The notes under the pieces were generated by a model that saw only the letters and a program-made list of their open reading frames with translations, was not told the DNA's origin and did not search any database. Of a stretch of DNA of 64,000 nt, positions 1 to 9,236 are shown in pieces. The number at the start of each line of letters is the position of its first letter. The stretch's first letter is position 1. Origin of the DNA: Methylophilales bacterium MBRSF5 (GTDB taxonomy: Bacteria > Pseudomonadota > Gammaproteobacteria > Burkholderiales > Methylophilaceae); assembly GCA_001044335.1 (NCBI GenBank), contig CP011001.1, positions 248,001 through 312,000 of the forward strand, read 5' to 3'. The translations under genes were made by a program, and so were the position numbers.

Positions 1-519
1 AACTTTAGGGGGAGGATCAAAAGATTCTGGCTTAATGTCAAAGCATTTTTCAGCTCTAAAATTAAATCCTATAAGATTAGTCAAAATAGAATTTTCTTTC
101 GAACCCATTTTAGCAACTAGTCTATCTGCAACCTCTTTTTGCACCATAAAATATAAAATATCAACATTATTAATTGGAATAAATCTAAAAATTATTTCTG
201 TTGCAATATAATATGGAAGATTACCTAAAACCACGTTATATTTCTCAAAAAACTTATCATCAAAACTTAGAACATCTCCTTCAAAAAGATGTGTAGTAAC
301 ATTTATTTTTCCTCTTAGAATTTTGATCATGTCTGGATCAATCTCGATAAGATCTAAATTTTTAGTCTTTTTTTGAAGCTCACTGGATAATGCCCCCATG
401 CCGGGGCCTATTTCAAGGTATTTATTTGTTTCAGTAAATTTTACTTCATCAACAATTAACTTAATTATTTGATTATCGATAAGAAAATTTTGCCCAAATT
501 TTTTCTTTGCTTTAATCAT
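1..519 (-). CDS. rsmA: 16S rRNA dimethyladenosine transferase (partial, C-terminus off the window)
   Basis: Dimethylates two adjacent adenosines near the 3' end of 16S rRNA using S-adenosylmethionine, a late step of 30S maturation. My translation from the ATG at 519 begins MIKAKKKFGQNFL, the usual start of the KsgA/RsmA family. It continues with the SAM-binding stretch LEIGPGMGALS, the acidic loop LIEIDPDM and the catalytic NLPYY motif. The visible 173 codons end at FDPPPKV, a conserved point near residue 170, so roughly the last third (the small helical domain of a protein of about 260 residues) lies beyond base 1. It follows pdxA by 2 bases and is the last visible gene of the lptD-surA-pdxA-rsmA operon. 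Confidence 0.96.
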   Translation of the reverse strand, partial: MIKAKKKFGQNFLIDNQIIKLIVDEVKFTETNKYLEIGPGMGALSSELQKKTKNLDLIEIDPDMIKILRGKINVTTHLFEGDVLSFDDKFFEKYNVVLGNLPYYIATEIIFRFIPINNVDILYFMVQKEVADRLVAKMGSKENSILTNLIGFNFRAEKCFDIKPESFDPPPKV

Positions 520-521
520 TA

Positions 522-1451
522 TTAAGAAAATTTTTTTGCAATATCAAGAGCATTTAAAAAACTTTTTATGGATATCCTCTCTTTTTTGCCAACTAATTCC
601 TCAGCAGTTCCATGATCTACAGATGTTCTTATAATTGGTAAACCAAGCGTTAAATTAACACCAGCGTCGAAAAATAAAGTTTTAAAAGCACATAATGCCT
701 GATCGTGATACATATAGTAAATACAGTCATACTTTTTCATATTATTTTTTAATAAGGCAGTATCAGCTGGTGCAGGTCCATCTAAGTATAAATCTAACTC
801 TTTTAGTTTATTAATTGCTGGAATGATGTGTTTGCTTTCCTCATCACCAAACAAGTTATTTTCTCCAGCATGAGGGTTGAGTCCAGTGACTAAAATTTTT
901 GGATTTTTGATTTTCAATTGATTTTTTAAGCAGGAGTGAAGCAATTGCAACTTATTTATTAAGTTATTTTTTTTAACTTTTTTAATAGCATTAAGAAGAC
1001 TCATGTGTGTTGTATGGGTGGCTACTATTAGTTTTTTATTTCCAATAAAAGTCATAATTGGCTCATTGCGAGCTTTCAAAAATTCTGCGATATACTCAGT
1101 ATGTCCGGTGAATAAATTTTTAGATGTTGATAGCTTTTCTTTATTAACCGGTAGGGTTACCAAAGCAACAGACTTTTTATCAATACATGCTTCAGCTGCA
1201 CCTTTAATGCTCTCTAAAACTAACTCTCTTTTGTTTTTTATCTTTTTATTATTTTTTACATGATGAATCGTGATTTTTTCATTGTGTAAATTTTTTAGAC
1301 CGAGCAATTTTGCTCTGGATAGGAGAATTTCCTCATCTCCATAAATATCAACATGGTAATTGAGGTTTTTTTCATAAAGAAGTGCACATAAATCATAACC
1401 AATTCCATCTGGATCCCCAGCTGAAACTGCAAGAGTTTTTATATGGTTCAT
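522..1451 (-). CDS. pdxA: 4-hydroxythreonine-4-phosphate dehydrogenase
   Basis: Oxidises 4-phosphohydroxy-L-threonine with NAD(P) in the DXP-dependent route to pyridoxal phosphate. The N-terminus carries the family GDPxGIG signature as GDPDGIG. The substrate and metal-binding histidines expected for PdxA are present in order: GHTE, ATTHMSL, LNPHAGE and YHDQ. At 309 residues it is slightly shorter than E. coli PdxA (about 330) but looks complete. Its ATG overlaps the surA stop by 4 bases (ATGA), implying translational coupling. The neighbour dxs at 16252 supplies the other precursor branch. Cytoplasmic. Confidence 0.96.
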   Translation of the reverse strand: MNHIKTLAVSAGDPDGIGYDLCALLYEKNLNYHVDIYGDEEILLSRAKLLGLKNLHNEKITIHHVKNNKKIKNKRELVLESIKGAAEACIDKKSVALVTLPVNKEKLSTSKNLFTGHTEYIAEFLKARNEPIMTFIGNKKLIVATHTTHMSLLNAIKKVKKNNLINKLQLLHSCLKNQLKIKNPKILVTGLNPHAGENNLFGDEESKHIIPAINKLKELDLYLDGPAPADTALLKNNMKKYDCIYYMYHDQALCAFKTLFFDAGVNLTLGLPIIRTSVDHGTAEELVGKKERISIKSFLNALDIAKKFS

Positions 1452-2722
1452 TGTCTAATTTCGATAAAACTTTCAGCTTTTAATGATGAAAACCAGTCTT
1501 GGTAGAGAAGTTCTGTCCTTTCATTAATTAATTCAAATTTAATTTTATTATCTATATTTTCTGATGCAAGATCCTCAAATTTGGAATCTGTATATTGAAT
1601 GATATGCCACCCAAGATCTGTCTTAAAGGGCTGACTTACCTCATTTTGATCAATAATGGATAGCTGATCATCAAATTTTTGATCAAGAAGCCCCTCATTA
1701 ACCCAGCCAATTTCTCCACCATTGGTTGCAGAAAAGTCTTCCGAATACTTTTTAGCAATGACACCAAAATCGGCACCTGAATCAATTTCATTCTTATATC
1801 TTTTTAGCTTTTTAATAACATTGTCTTCAGAAGAAACTTCGCTTGTTTTCAAAACGATTTGTTTAACAAAATATTTTTTTATTTTTTGTGAAGAATTCTT
1901 GGATTCATTGTAGCTCTCAACTTGATTAATCTTAAGAATATGGATTCCATTATTCGATTCAAAAGGAGTTGAATATTCTCCAGCATTTAGATTATTTAAT
2001 TTATCAATAAATATTTCTGGAAGTTCGCTTTGTGTTAACTTTCCTAATGCTCCACCTTCATTAGCATCAGGAGCGTCGGAAAATTCATAAGCAATTTTAC
2101 CAAAATCTTCTGTTTTTAATTTATCAAAAATTTCTTCACCTAGTTCACGTTTTTCTTTCTTTTCTTCTGCTGTAGGCTCTGATGAAAATTTGATTAATAT
2201 ATGGGACAAATCAAATACATCAGGTCTTATTTTTGCCATCTTTTCTTTGTGTTTCTTTATCTCATATTCAGATATATTTAATTTAGAACTAATTTCACGG
2301 TTTTTTACTTTTTTTAAAATGATTTCATACTTTAAGCTTTCAACTAACTTGTCATAAGATGATCCCTGTTGCGCTAGATTTGATTTTAATTCATCCAGAG
2401 TAGTTTGATTTGCTGAAAGAATATTTTGTATAAGTAAATCGATATCTTCTTGGGATGCTTTAATATTCCAGTCTTCTGCATAACCTTCAATAATTTTTTG
2501 TTCTATTAATTCATCAAGAACTTTTTTTTCGATGACACCTTCCTCTGGCGGCTTTATTCCGTTCTGTTGAAAAAAAAGAAGCGCTTTATCTACTCCTTCG
2601 GTAAGATCAGTTAATGTAATTACATTCTTATTTACAATGGCAACAATTCGATCTAGTTCTTGGTAAGATGAAACAAAGCTAATATTCACCATCAGGCAAA
2701 GAAAAAGTACAATTCTTGTCAT
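1448..2722 (-). CDS. surA: Periplasmic chaperone and peptidyl-prolyl isomerase SurA
   Basis: Periplasmic chaperone that escorts unfolded outer-membrane proteins, including LptD, to the BAM complex. I choose the ATG at 2722 because it directly precedes a hydrophobic signal peptide (MTRIVLFLCLMV...); ATGs at 2734 and 2758 would add residues ahead of it and overlap lptD. The mature protein has the helical SurA N-domain starting at DRIVAIVNKNVIT, then two parvulin domains: the first around LSHILIKF to GGALGKL, the second around VKQIVLKTSE to GGEIGWVNEG and LGWHIIQ. Length of 424 residues matches the family. It sits 4 bases after lptD, the standard pairing of chaperone and client. Confidence 0.95.
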   Translation of the reverse strand: MTRIVLFLCLMVNISFVSSYQELDRIVAIVNKNVITLTDLTEGVDKALLFFQQNGIKPPEEGVIEKKVLDELIEQKIIEGYAEDWNIKASQEDIDLLIQNILSANQTTLDELKSNLAQQGSSYDKLVESLKYEIILKKVKNREISSKLNISEYEIKKHKEKMAKIRPDVFDLSHILIKFSSEPTAEEKKEKRELGEEIFDKLKTEDFGKIAYEFSDAPDANEGGALGKLTQSELPEIFIDKLNNLNAGEYSTPFESNNGIHILKINQVESYNESKNSSQKIKKYFVKQIVLKTSEVSSEDNVIKKLKRYKNEIDSGADFGVIAKKYSEDFSATNGGEIGWVNEGLLDQKFDDQLSIIDQNEVSQPFKTDLGWHIIQYTDSKFEDLASENIDNKIKFELINERTELLYQDWFSSLKAESFIEIRQ

Positions 2723-2726
2723 ATAG

Positions 2727-5030
2727 TTAGTCATAGTTTTGTCGTCGTATATCATCATCTAATGTGCTAGCCCATGCTGCTCCGGGAACGTTTCTCATAA
2801 GCACTCTATCAAGTTTTCTTGCTTTACCAGAGCCTATACTTCCTAAACCACCCAATTCTAACTGAAACCATAAGCTGTAGTTAGGCTCATCTGCGGTAGC
2901 AAGAGATAATCTATGAAGTATAACTCTCGATGACCAACATCTCGCGTCATATTCTAAACCCCCTAAAGACTCAGTCACCTTGGAATTATCAAGATCAAAA
3001 TTATATCTGCCAATTGCATAGTAGCCCTTGCCGAGTGGCCACTGTCCCGAAATATTTGCTTGCTTAAGCCGAGTTTGATTTGTTGCGGCATTTTCAATAA
3101 ATCGATAATCGAACCTTAGTAATTTACCAGGATTGGGGTTGTACTTAAACCCATATTGAACGCGCTTAGTAGAACTTTGTTCAGGATTGTATTGCGTCAT
3201 TGTTCTGAATGTAAGGTCTTTTGTAATTCTTGCATTTGCTCCAAATAAGAAGTCACTAGAGGCTCTTTCAAGACTTGAGCCGGCATTTGAATAAAGAGGA
3301 TCATTTAAAACTTGACGATCGCTTAGGTAAAATCTTTGTGCAAAAGTTAGAGAGAGTCTTTCAATGGAATTTGAATCTATGAATCTTGATGTTAAGCCTG
3401 CAGTTATCTGATTTGAGTCTTGTAAACGGTCATAACCAATAAACTGGTTTTCAGAGAAGATATTATACATATTCAGATCCATTAATCTGGTGTCGTAGAT
3501 TGGAATCATCGATTGATCGTGAAATGGAGTGTAAGAGTAAAAAGCCCTTGGCTCTAATGTTTGAGTTAAATTGTTACCGAAGAAATTAAATGTGCGATCA
3601 AAAAACATACCACTATCAACAGAAGTGGTTGGAATCGCAAAACTTTCATTGGTCGATAGAGCGCCATGGTTGATATCATAATGCCTAAAATTTAATGTTA
3701 ACTTGGGTCTTATATACGAGTAGCTATTTTCATGCAGCGTGGTTTGAAACTCCTGATTGTAAACAAATCGACTTCCTGTTGGTTTAAAATCTCCAACAGA
3801 GTAGCCGCTAGGGATTAAATTTGCATCCCTATCAGCTTGAATAAACTTATTTCGCTGGTTGTTCGCATCAAATTGTGTCAATTCAAATTTGCTGGTGGAG
3901 TTAATACCAAAAAAATTATCACTACGATTCATAAAAATCTGTGGTAATTTTTCATAAGGAGATCGGAATGTTAAGGATTGGAATTTTTGTACTCTGAGTC
4001 CAGTATTCCATCCGCTGATTTTATAATCTAATCCAAATTCTTGCGGCAAAATAACCCTTGAGGTTCTTGACACCAAGGATGACATATCCGAGAAATAATC
4101 ATTGTCAGAAACCTTTTGATATCTATAAAAGCCTGAAAAATTATCAGTAAACTTTTGTTTGTGTTTGAGGTTAAGCAGATATCGTTCCTCGTTCGTCATG
4201 TAGTCATTGTTCAAAAATTCTATGTTCGCTTCTCCACTATGACTTTCACCAAGATACCGATATTGAGCTCCAATTTGCAATCCTCGTTTACCCATATATC
4301 TAGGCGTAATCGTGGCGTCTTTATTCGGGGCTATATTAAAATAATAAGGGGTTTTGACTTGAAAACCACTTTTGGTAGTTGTTCCCCAAGTAGGACTTAA
4401 AAAACCAGACTTTCGTTGATTATTAAATGAAAAGTTTACCTTAGGAGAATATAGAATTGGCACCCCCTTAAACTCCATTCTTGCATTAGTGGCATCAACT
4501 GTTTTTGTTTTGTTGTCTATATCTATCTGAGTACCCTTGATAAACCAATCAGTTTGACCAACCTCGCAAGTGGTAATTTCAGCACCCTCTAAACTTGTTT
4601 TATTTGATCCAAGAATGGATAGCTTGTCTGCGTATCCACGAATGGATTGATTAATCGCAGATTTATTCTCTGTATCTGAATCAAATGTTGCATTGGGGAT
4701 TTCTCCAATTGATTCATCAACATTAAGGATCAGCTTTTCACCTGAAATAAGCGTATTCCCACTTTTTAGCTTTACATTTCCATCCGCTTCAAGTTCATTA
4801 GATATTTGATCAAATATAATCTGGTCAGCCTCAATTCGTTTCCCAGATTTAATTAGAACAGCGTCACCCTTGGCTTTAATTTGTTTATCTACAATATTCT
4901 CAAGAGTCTCTCCCTCGATAATTAAATCTGTGTCGTTAGGATTGTCGATGGCTAAAACAAAATTCGCATAGAGGCAACCAAAAAAAACTATATTGGTTAA
5001 AATGAAATGTATGATAATTTTCTTATGCAT
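2727..5030 (-). CDS. lptD: LPS-assembly outer-membrane protein LptD
   Basis: Outer-membrane beta-barrel that, with LptE, inserts lipopolysaccharide into the outer leaflet. The first 27 residues are a signal peptide ending in FVLA. Then comes an OstA/LptA-like jellyroll region (LETNVD-type repeats such as IKAKGDAVLIKSGKRIEADQ, residues about 45-200) followed by a long barrel rich in alternating aromatic residues. Length of 767 is close to the E. coli 784. The mature chain holds only two cysteines, one in TTCEVG after the N-domain and one in ARCWSS near the C-terminus; E. coli has four, forming two interdomain bonds. It heads the lptD-surA-pdxA-rsmA operon. Confidence 0.96.
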   Translation of the reverse strand: MHKKIIIHFILTNIVFFGCLYANFVLAIDNPNDTDLIIEGETLENIVDKQIKAKGDAVLIKSGKRIEADQIIFDQISNELEADGNVKLKSGNTLISGEKLILNVDESIGEIPNATFDSDTENKSAINQSIRGYADKLSILGSNKTSLEGAEITTCEVGQTDWFIKGTQIDIDNKTKTVDATNARMEFKGVPILYSPKVNFSFNNQRKSGFLSPTWGTTTKSGFQVKTPYYFNIAPNKDATITPRYMGKRGLQIGAQYRYLGESHSGEANIEFLNNDYMTNEERYLLNLKHKQKFTDNFSGFYRYQKVSDNDYFSDMSSLVSRTSRVILPQEFGLDYKISGWNTGLRVQKFQSLTFRSPYEKLPQIFMNRSDNFFGINSTSKFELTQFDANNQRNKFIQADRDANLIPSGYSVGDFKPTGSRFVYNQEFQTTLHENSYSYIRPKLTLNFRHYDINHGALSTNESFAIPTTSVDSGMFFDRTFNFFGNNLTQTLEPRAFYSYTPFHDQSMIPIYDTRLMDLNMYNIFSENQFIGYDRLQDSNQITAGLTSRFIDSNSIERLSLTFAQRFYLSDRQVLNDPLYSNAGSSLERASSDFLFGANARITKDLTFRTMTQYNPEQSSTKRVQYGFKYNPNPGKLLRFDYRFIENAATNQTRLKQANISGQWPLGKGYYAIGRYNFDLDNSKVTESLGGLEYDARCWSSRVILHRLSLATADEPNYSLWFQLELGGLGSIGSGKARKLDRVLMRNVPGAAWASTLDDDIRRQNYD

Positions 5031-5069
5031 TAAATTTAAGAATTTTAAATTCCTATAACTGGGGGATAT

Positions 5070-5097
5070 ATTTTAAATGATATTTTTAATAAATCAA
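5070..5097 (-). promoter_or_regulatory. Candidate sigma70 promoter for the lptD operon
   Basis: On the minus strand a TTGATT -35 (plus-strand 5092-5097) is followed after 16 bases by a TAAAAT -10 (5070-5075). Predicted initiation near 5063 gives a leader of about 33 bases before the lptD ATG. It lies in the 119-base gap shared with the divergent amgK operon; I see no equally good promoter in the other direction. Confidence 0.5.
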
Positions 5098-5149
5098 ATA
5101 AAATCAATAATTTATATCAATTAATTCATTTAATTTTTTTTGGCAAAAA

Positions 5150-6130
5150 TTGGAAAAAGAAACCTTAAACCTTAATAACGATGTTCATGAATTTATTCAA
5201 ATGAATATTGGCGCAGAATTTTCAATTACCAAGGCTTCAGAGGATGCAAGCTTTAGAAAATACTTCAGAGTCCAAAATAAAGATAAAACAATGATTTTGA
5301 TGGTTGCTCCGCCGGACAAGGAGCCATTAGATCAATTTTTATTTGTCGCTAAATCACTGAAAGCAAGGTCTGCAAGGGCTCCCGAAGTGTATGCATTCGA
5401 TCATAACCTTGGCGTTATTTTGCAAGAAGATTTTGGTAGTTATTCATTGATGCATCATTATCAAGAGCCTGATAAAAAAAATGACAATCTTATCTTTGAC
5501 AATTTAAATGAAACGATTATTCATTTGCAAAAAAGTTGCTCGGATATTGACGTGCCAATTTATTCATCACAGATTCTCTTATATGAGCTCAGCCTATTTC
5601 ATGAGTGGTATCTTAAAGACCTAGAATTTGAGCAAAAAAAATTAGAAAGCATTTATTCTTTCCTCATAGAAATAATAGAACAGCAAACTAAAAAATTTGT
5701 ACATCGTGATTTCCATTGCAGAAATCTGCTTATAAATGATGGAAAAATATGTCTTATAGATTTTCAAGATGCTCTAATAGGCCCAATTACATATGATTTA
5801 GTTTCCTATCTCAAAGATGCGTATCATAAGAAAAATGAGGCCCAAATTATTGATGTTTGTATTAAGTACTGGGAATTGGTAAGAAGTTATTTTGACGTGC
5901 CCTCTGATTTCGGTGACTTTTTTGTCGATTTTGAAATGATGGGCGTGCAAAGACATCTAAAAATCTTAGGTATTTTTAAAAGATTATTTTTACGAGATGG
6001 AAAAAAGCAGTATCTTAATGATATTCCGCTGGTTGAGGATTATGTTATTGATGTTTCTGAAAAATATCCAAAGCTAAGCTATATAAAAGAATTGATCTTA
6101 AAAAAAAGAGAGGTGGAGATGCAAAGATGA
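5150..6130 (+). CDS. amgK: Anomeric N-acetylmuramate/N-acetylglucosamine kinase
   Basis: Phosphorylates the anomeric carbon of N-acetylmuramate (and GlcNAc) released from the cell wall, so that MurU can make UDP-MurNAc directly and bypass MurA. It is an aminoglycoside-phosphotransferase-fold kinase: catalytic loop VHRDFHCRNLL near residues 183-193 and the metal-binding DFQDA near 203. The start is a TTG at 5150 with no clear ribosome-binding site; the next in-frame ATG (5201) would trim 17 residues. It overlaps murU by 4 bases, and amgK-murU next to lptD is the same arrangement I recall from Pseudomonas. The kinase could in principle act on another sugar, but the murU pairing argues against that. 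Confidence 0.85.
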   Translation: MEKETLNLNNDVHEFIQMNIGAEFSITKASEDASFRKYFRVQNKDKTMILMVAPPDKEPLDQFLFVAKSLKARSARAPEVYAFDHNLGVILQEDFGSYSLMHHYQEPDKKNDNLIFDNLNETIIHLQKSCSDIDVPIYSSQILLYELSLFHEWYLKDLEFEQKKLESIYSFLIEIIEQQTKKFVHRDFHCRNLLINDGKICLIDFQDALIGPITYDLVSYLKDAYHKKNEAQIIDVCIKYWELVRSYFDVPSDFGDFFVDFEMMGVQRHLKILGIFKRLFLRDGKKQYLNDIPLVEDYVIDVSEKYPKLSYIKELILKKREVEMQR

Positions 6131-6801
6131 AAGCGATGATCCTTTCCGCTGGCATGGGATCTCGCATGGGATACTTGACCAAGAATACACCAAAACCACT
6201 CTTAAAGATTGGCAATCAAACCTTGCTAGAAATACAGTTAAATAAATTAATGCAAGCAGGCATAAGTCAATTTTTAATTAATGTTTCTTACTTAGGTGAC
6301 AAAATCATCGAATTTGTGTCTAATAAATATAAAAATTCATCAAATTTAAAAATACAATTCTCCAAAGAAGACCACCCCCTTGAAACTGCTGGTGGCATTG
6401 TAAACGCCTTAGAATTTTTCGATGACAACCCTTTTTTGGTTACCAATGCTGATATTTTTACCAATTTTGATTACAGTTTACTTGTAAAGCAAAAGCTATT
6501 TGATGATGTGTCAGCCTATCTAATTTTAGTTCCTAATCCTGAATTTAAAACAGTTGGTGATTATGGTTTGGAGGGTAACAAATTGTCATTTACCAAAGAT
6601 TTTACATATTCTGGGATCGGAATATACAAAAAAGAAATGTTCCAGGGATTTAAAAAAGGTGAAAAAATAAAGTTAAAATCAATTCTCGATGACTATATTC
6701 TAAATAAAAAGATTGATGGATCTTTATACCATGGATATTGGTCAGATATAGGAACAGCAGAGCGACTTGAATTTGAGAATAAGAAAAATGATTATAAGTA
6801 A
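6127..6801 (+). CDS. murU: N-acetylmuramate-1-phosphate uridylyltransferase
   Basis: Transfers UMP to MurNAc-1-phosphate to form UDP-MurNAc in peptidoglycan recycling. The N-terminus MKAMILSAGMGSRMG followed by TPKPLLKIGN is the nucleotidyltransferase signature (GxGxRM...PKP). A downstream VTNADIF supplies the metal-binding aspartate. Length of 224 residues matches short MurU-type enzymes without a C-terminal acyltransferase domain. It overlaps amgK by ATGA, so the two recycling enzymes are probably translated together. A general glucose-1-phosphate-type specificity cannot be excluded from sequence alone. Confidence 0.85.
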   Translation: MKAMILSAGMGSRMGYLTKNTPKPLLKIGNQTLLEIQLNKLMQAGISQFLINVSYLGDKIIEFVSNKYKNSSNLKIQFSKEDHPLETAGGIVNALEFFDDNPFLVTNADIFTNFDYSLLVKQKLFDDVSAYLILVPNPEFKTVGDYGLEGNKLSFTKDFTYSGIGIYKKEMFQGFKKGEKIKLKSILDDYILNKKIDGSLYHGYWSDIGTAERLEFENKKNDYK

Positions 6802-8092
6802 TAAAGTTTACAAACAAAGAAGAAAACAGTTAGCTAAAACGTTAGGGGATGGTATCGTTATCATCCGAAATTCATCGGATCAAATAAGATCAAATGACAC
6901 CACCTATCCATTTAGATCAAATAGTTATTTCCATTATTTTTCAGGTTTTCCAGAGTCTGATGCGGTAATAGTGATTAATTGTAAACCTTTTAAAACTTGG
7001 ATTTTCTCAAAAACAAAAGATAAAACTAAGGAGATATGGGATGGATTTATTTATGGGCCAGCAGCAGCTGCAAAAGAGTTTTTATTTGATCAAGGTCTAG
7101 ATCTCAAACATTTCCATGACTCAATATCGGATTTGTTGGCAAAAAATTCAAAAGTTTATTTGCTCCAAGAAGATTTAAATTTAAGAGACATGGTTTCAAA
7201 AAAACTGAATCATCTATCAAAGAATAAAAGAGCCGATGCCTTTTTAAAAAATGAAATAATTTCTTTAAATTCCTTTGCTGACCGAATGAGGTCTATAAAG
7301 TCTATTAATGAATTAAAAGTCATCAGGCACGCAGCCAATATTTCATCAAGAGCACATCAATTTGCTATGGCAAATATACACTCTGATTCTTATGAGTATC
7401 AAGTTGAGGCGCGATTGAGATATTTTTTTGGGGTTCATAAAGCAAGAAATGAGGCCTATAGTTCAATAGTGGCCTCTGGAAAAAATGCGTGCATATTACA
7501 TTACATTGAAAATCAATCTAAACTTAATAAATCTGAACTCATATTGATTGATGCAGGATGTGAGTTTGAGGGGTATGCCTCAGACATTACCAGAACATTC
7601 CCTATCGGTGGCAAATTTAGTGAACCTCAAAAAGATCTTTACTCTGTTGTTTTGGAGGCCCAAAAAGCAGCTATTGGCCAAGTGAAAAAAAATAATAGCT
7701 TTAATGACCCACACATTGCAGCTATTCAGGTATTGGCTCAAGGCCTTAGAGATTTAAAAATTTTAAAAGATTCTGTGAATACGATTATTGAAAAAGAAGA
7801 GTATAAAAAATTCTACATGCACAGGACATCGCATTGGATGGGCCTAGATGTTCATGATGTCGGTGACTACTTTGATCCTAAAGGTAAACCAGTCAGGTTA
7901 ATGAATGGACAGATTCTTACGATTGAGCCTGGATTATATTTTCCTGATGACAGATCAGTGCCTAAAGTTTTTAGAAATATTGGGATCAGGATTGAAGATG
8001 ATGTATTGGTTAACAATAATAAAGCGGATGTTTTAACCTCTAGCTGTCCTAAAGAGATTGACGATTTGGAATCAATCATTGGCAAAGGATAG
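6788..8092 (+). CDS. pepP: Xaa-Pro aminopeptidase
   Basis: Cleaves the N-terminal residue of peptides with proline in second position; a cytoplasmic dimetal peptidase of the pita-bread (M24B) fold. The N-terminal third is the creatinase-like domain; the C-terminal catalytic domain has all metal ligands in order: IDAGCEFEGYASDITRTF (two Asp), SHWMGLDVHD (His), TIEPGLY (Glu) and RIEDD (Glu). I choose the ATG at 6788, with GAGAA just upstream, over a TTG at 6767 that would lie deeper in murU. The gene overlaps murU by 14 bases. Length of 434 residues matches E. coli PepP (441). Confidence 0.93.
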   Translation: MIISNKVYKQRRKQLAKTLGDGIVIIRNSSDQIRSNDTTYPFRSNSYFHYFSGFPESDAVIVINCKPFKTWIFSKTKDKTKEIWDGFIYGPAAAAKEFLFDQGLDLKHFHDSISDLLAKNSKVYLLQEDLNLRDMVSKKLNHLSKNKRADAFLKNEIISLNSFADRMRSIKSINELKVIRHAANISSRAHQFAMANIHSDSYEYQVEARLRYFFGVHKARNEAYSSIVASGKNACILHYIENQSKLNKSELILIDAGCEFEGYASDITRTFPIGGKFSEPQKDLYSVVLEAQKAAIGQVKKNNSFNDPHIAAIQVLAQGLRDLKILKDSVNTIIEKEEYKKFYMHRTSHWMGLDVHDVGDYFDPKGKPVRLMNGQILTIEPGLYFPDDRSVPKVFRNIGIRIEDDVLVNNNKADVLTSSCPKEIDDLESIIGKG

Positions 8093-9236
8093 TCATATTG
8101 AATTAATCCGAGTAATCGGGGGAGGGCCAGCTGGCCTGATCTTTGCATTACTCAATGCACATGAAAAGCATAAAATAGCTGTCCATGAAAAATTAGATCA
8201 TGATCAGCTTCTTAATCAATCTAGGGCGCTTGCATTGTCAGCTAGTTCTATCGACATTCTTAAAAAGATAAATATTGATCCTAAAAAAAATTTAGAATTT
8301 ATTTCAATTAATAAAATTCATACCAGTCAAAAAGAATCATTCGGAAGGGTGATAATTGATCAAGGTGAGTCGGATCCTTTTGGGTATGTAGTCCGTTACG
8401 ATCATTTGATAAAACACTTATTAGACAAAATAAACGCTAATAAAAATATTTCAATTCATTTTAAATCTGAAGTTATTAATATGAATGTTAAGGAAAGTTT
8501 CTTTAGAGACGTTGATGATAAAAAATATAATTATAATTTTTTAATTTTCTCTGATGGCATTGGCAATTTGCTTGATAACCAATTTAAATTTTCTGTTGAT
8601 AATGAAATAGCAAATTATTCAGCGTTAGTTTGCGAAGTGGATACTCAATTAAAGCATGAGAATATAGCCTATGAGCGCTTTACCCCGGATGGCCCAATTG
8701 CGTTATTACCAATTAATAATAATTCATTATCTAAATTAGTTTGGACAGGAAAAAATTATTTTATAGAGAGTTTGCTCAAATTAAATAATAATGAATTTAT
8801 TGAATTGTTTCATGACAATTTTGGTGAGAGATTGGGGCAAGTTAAAGAAATTGGTGAAAAGTTAGTGTATCCATTGCGACAACAATATATGCTCAAACCA
8901 TATACAGAAAATATTCTGGTATTAGGCAATGCAGCTCATACCATGCATCCTGTTGCAGGTCAGGGTTTAAACTTGACTATTCGTGACATTGCATATCTAT
9001 CAATTCTTTTACAGAAAAATCAATATGTAATTGATCAAGATACACTTAAAGAATACTTTGATAATCGAGTCAAAGAAATGAAATCATTTATGAAACTGAC
9101 TCATTTTTTAGTAAAGGGATTTTCTAATGATTACGTCGGGATAAATAAAATACGCAGCCTGTCACTATTTCTACTAGATAATCAAAAAATAATTAAAGAT
9201 AACTTTATTAATAAATTTAATTATGGATCAAACTAA
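8079..9236 (+). CDS. ubiH: UbiH/COQ6-family FAD-dependent hydroxylase
   Basis: Flavin monooxygenase that hydroxylates the ubiquinone ring; which carbon cannot be told from sequence. The FAD-binding motif VIGGGPAGL is right at the N-terminus, the SDG of LIFSDGIGN is the second flavin motif, and GNAAHTMHPVAGQGLNL is the family hallmark. No ATG precedes the Rossmann strand; a TTG at 8079 gives a normal-length start (MAKDSHIELIRVIGGG), with another TTG at 8058. Either way it overlaps the pepP 3' end. The pepP-ubiH order is also found in E. coli. It is followed, with 14 bases of overlap, by a second divergent family member. Confidence 0.88.
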   Translation: MAKDSHIELIRVIGGGPAGLIFALLNAHEKHKIAVHEKLDHDQLLNQSRALALSASSIDILKKINIDPKKNLEFISINKIHTSQKESFGRVIIDQGESDPFGYVVRYDHLIKHLLDKINANKNISIHFKSEVINMNVKESFFRDVDDKKYNYNFLIFSDGIGNLLDNQFKFSVDNEIANYSALVCEVDTQLKHENIAYERFTPDGPIALLPINNNSLSKLVWTGKNYFIESLLKLNNNEFIELFHDNFGERLGQVKEIGEKLVYPLRQQYMLKPYTENILVLGNAAHTMHPVAGQGLNLTIRDIAYLSILLQKNQYVIDQDTLKEYFDNRVKEMKSFMKLTHFLVKGFSNDYVGINKIRSLSLFLLDNQKIIKDNFINKFNYGSN

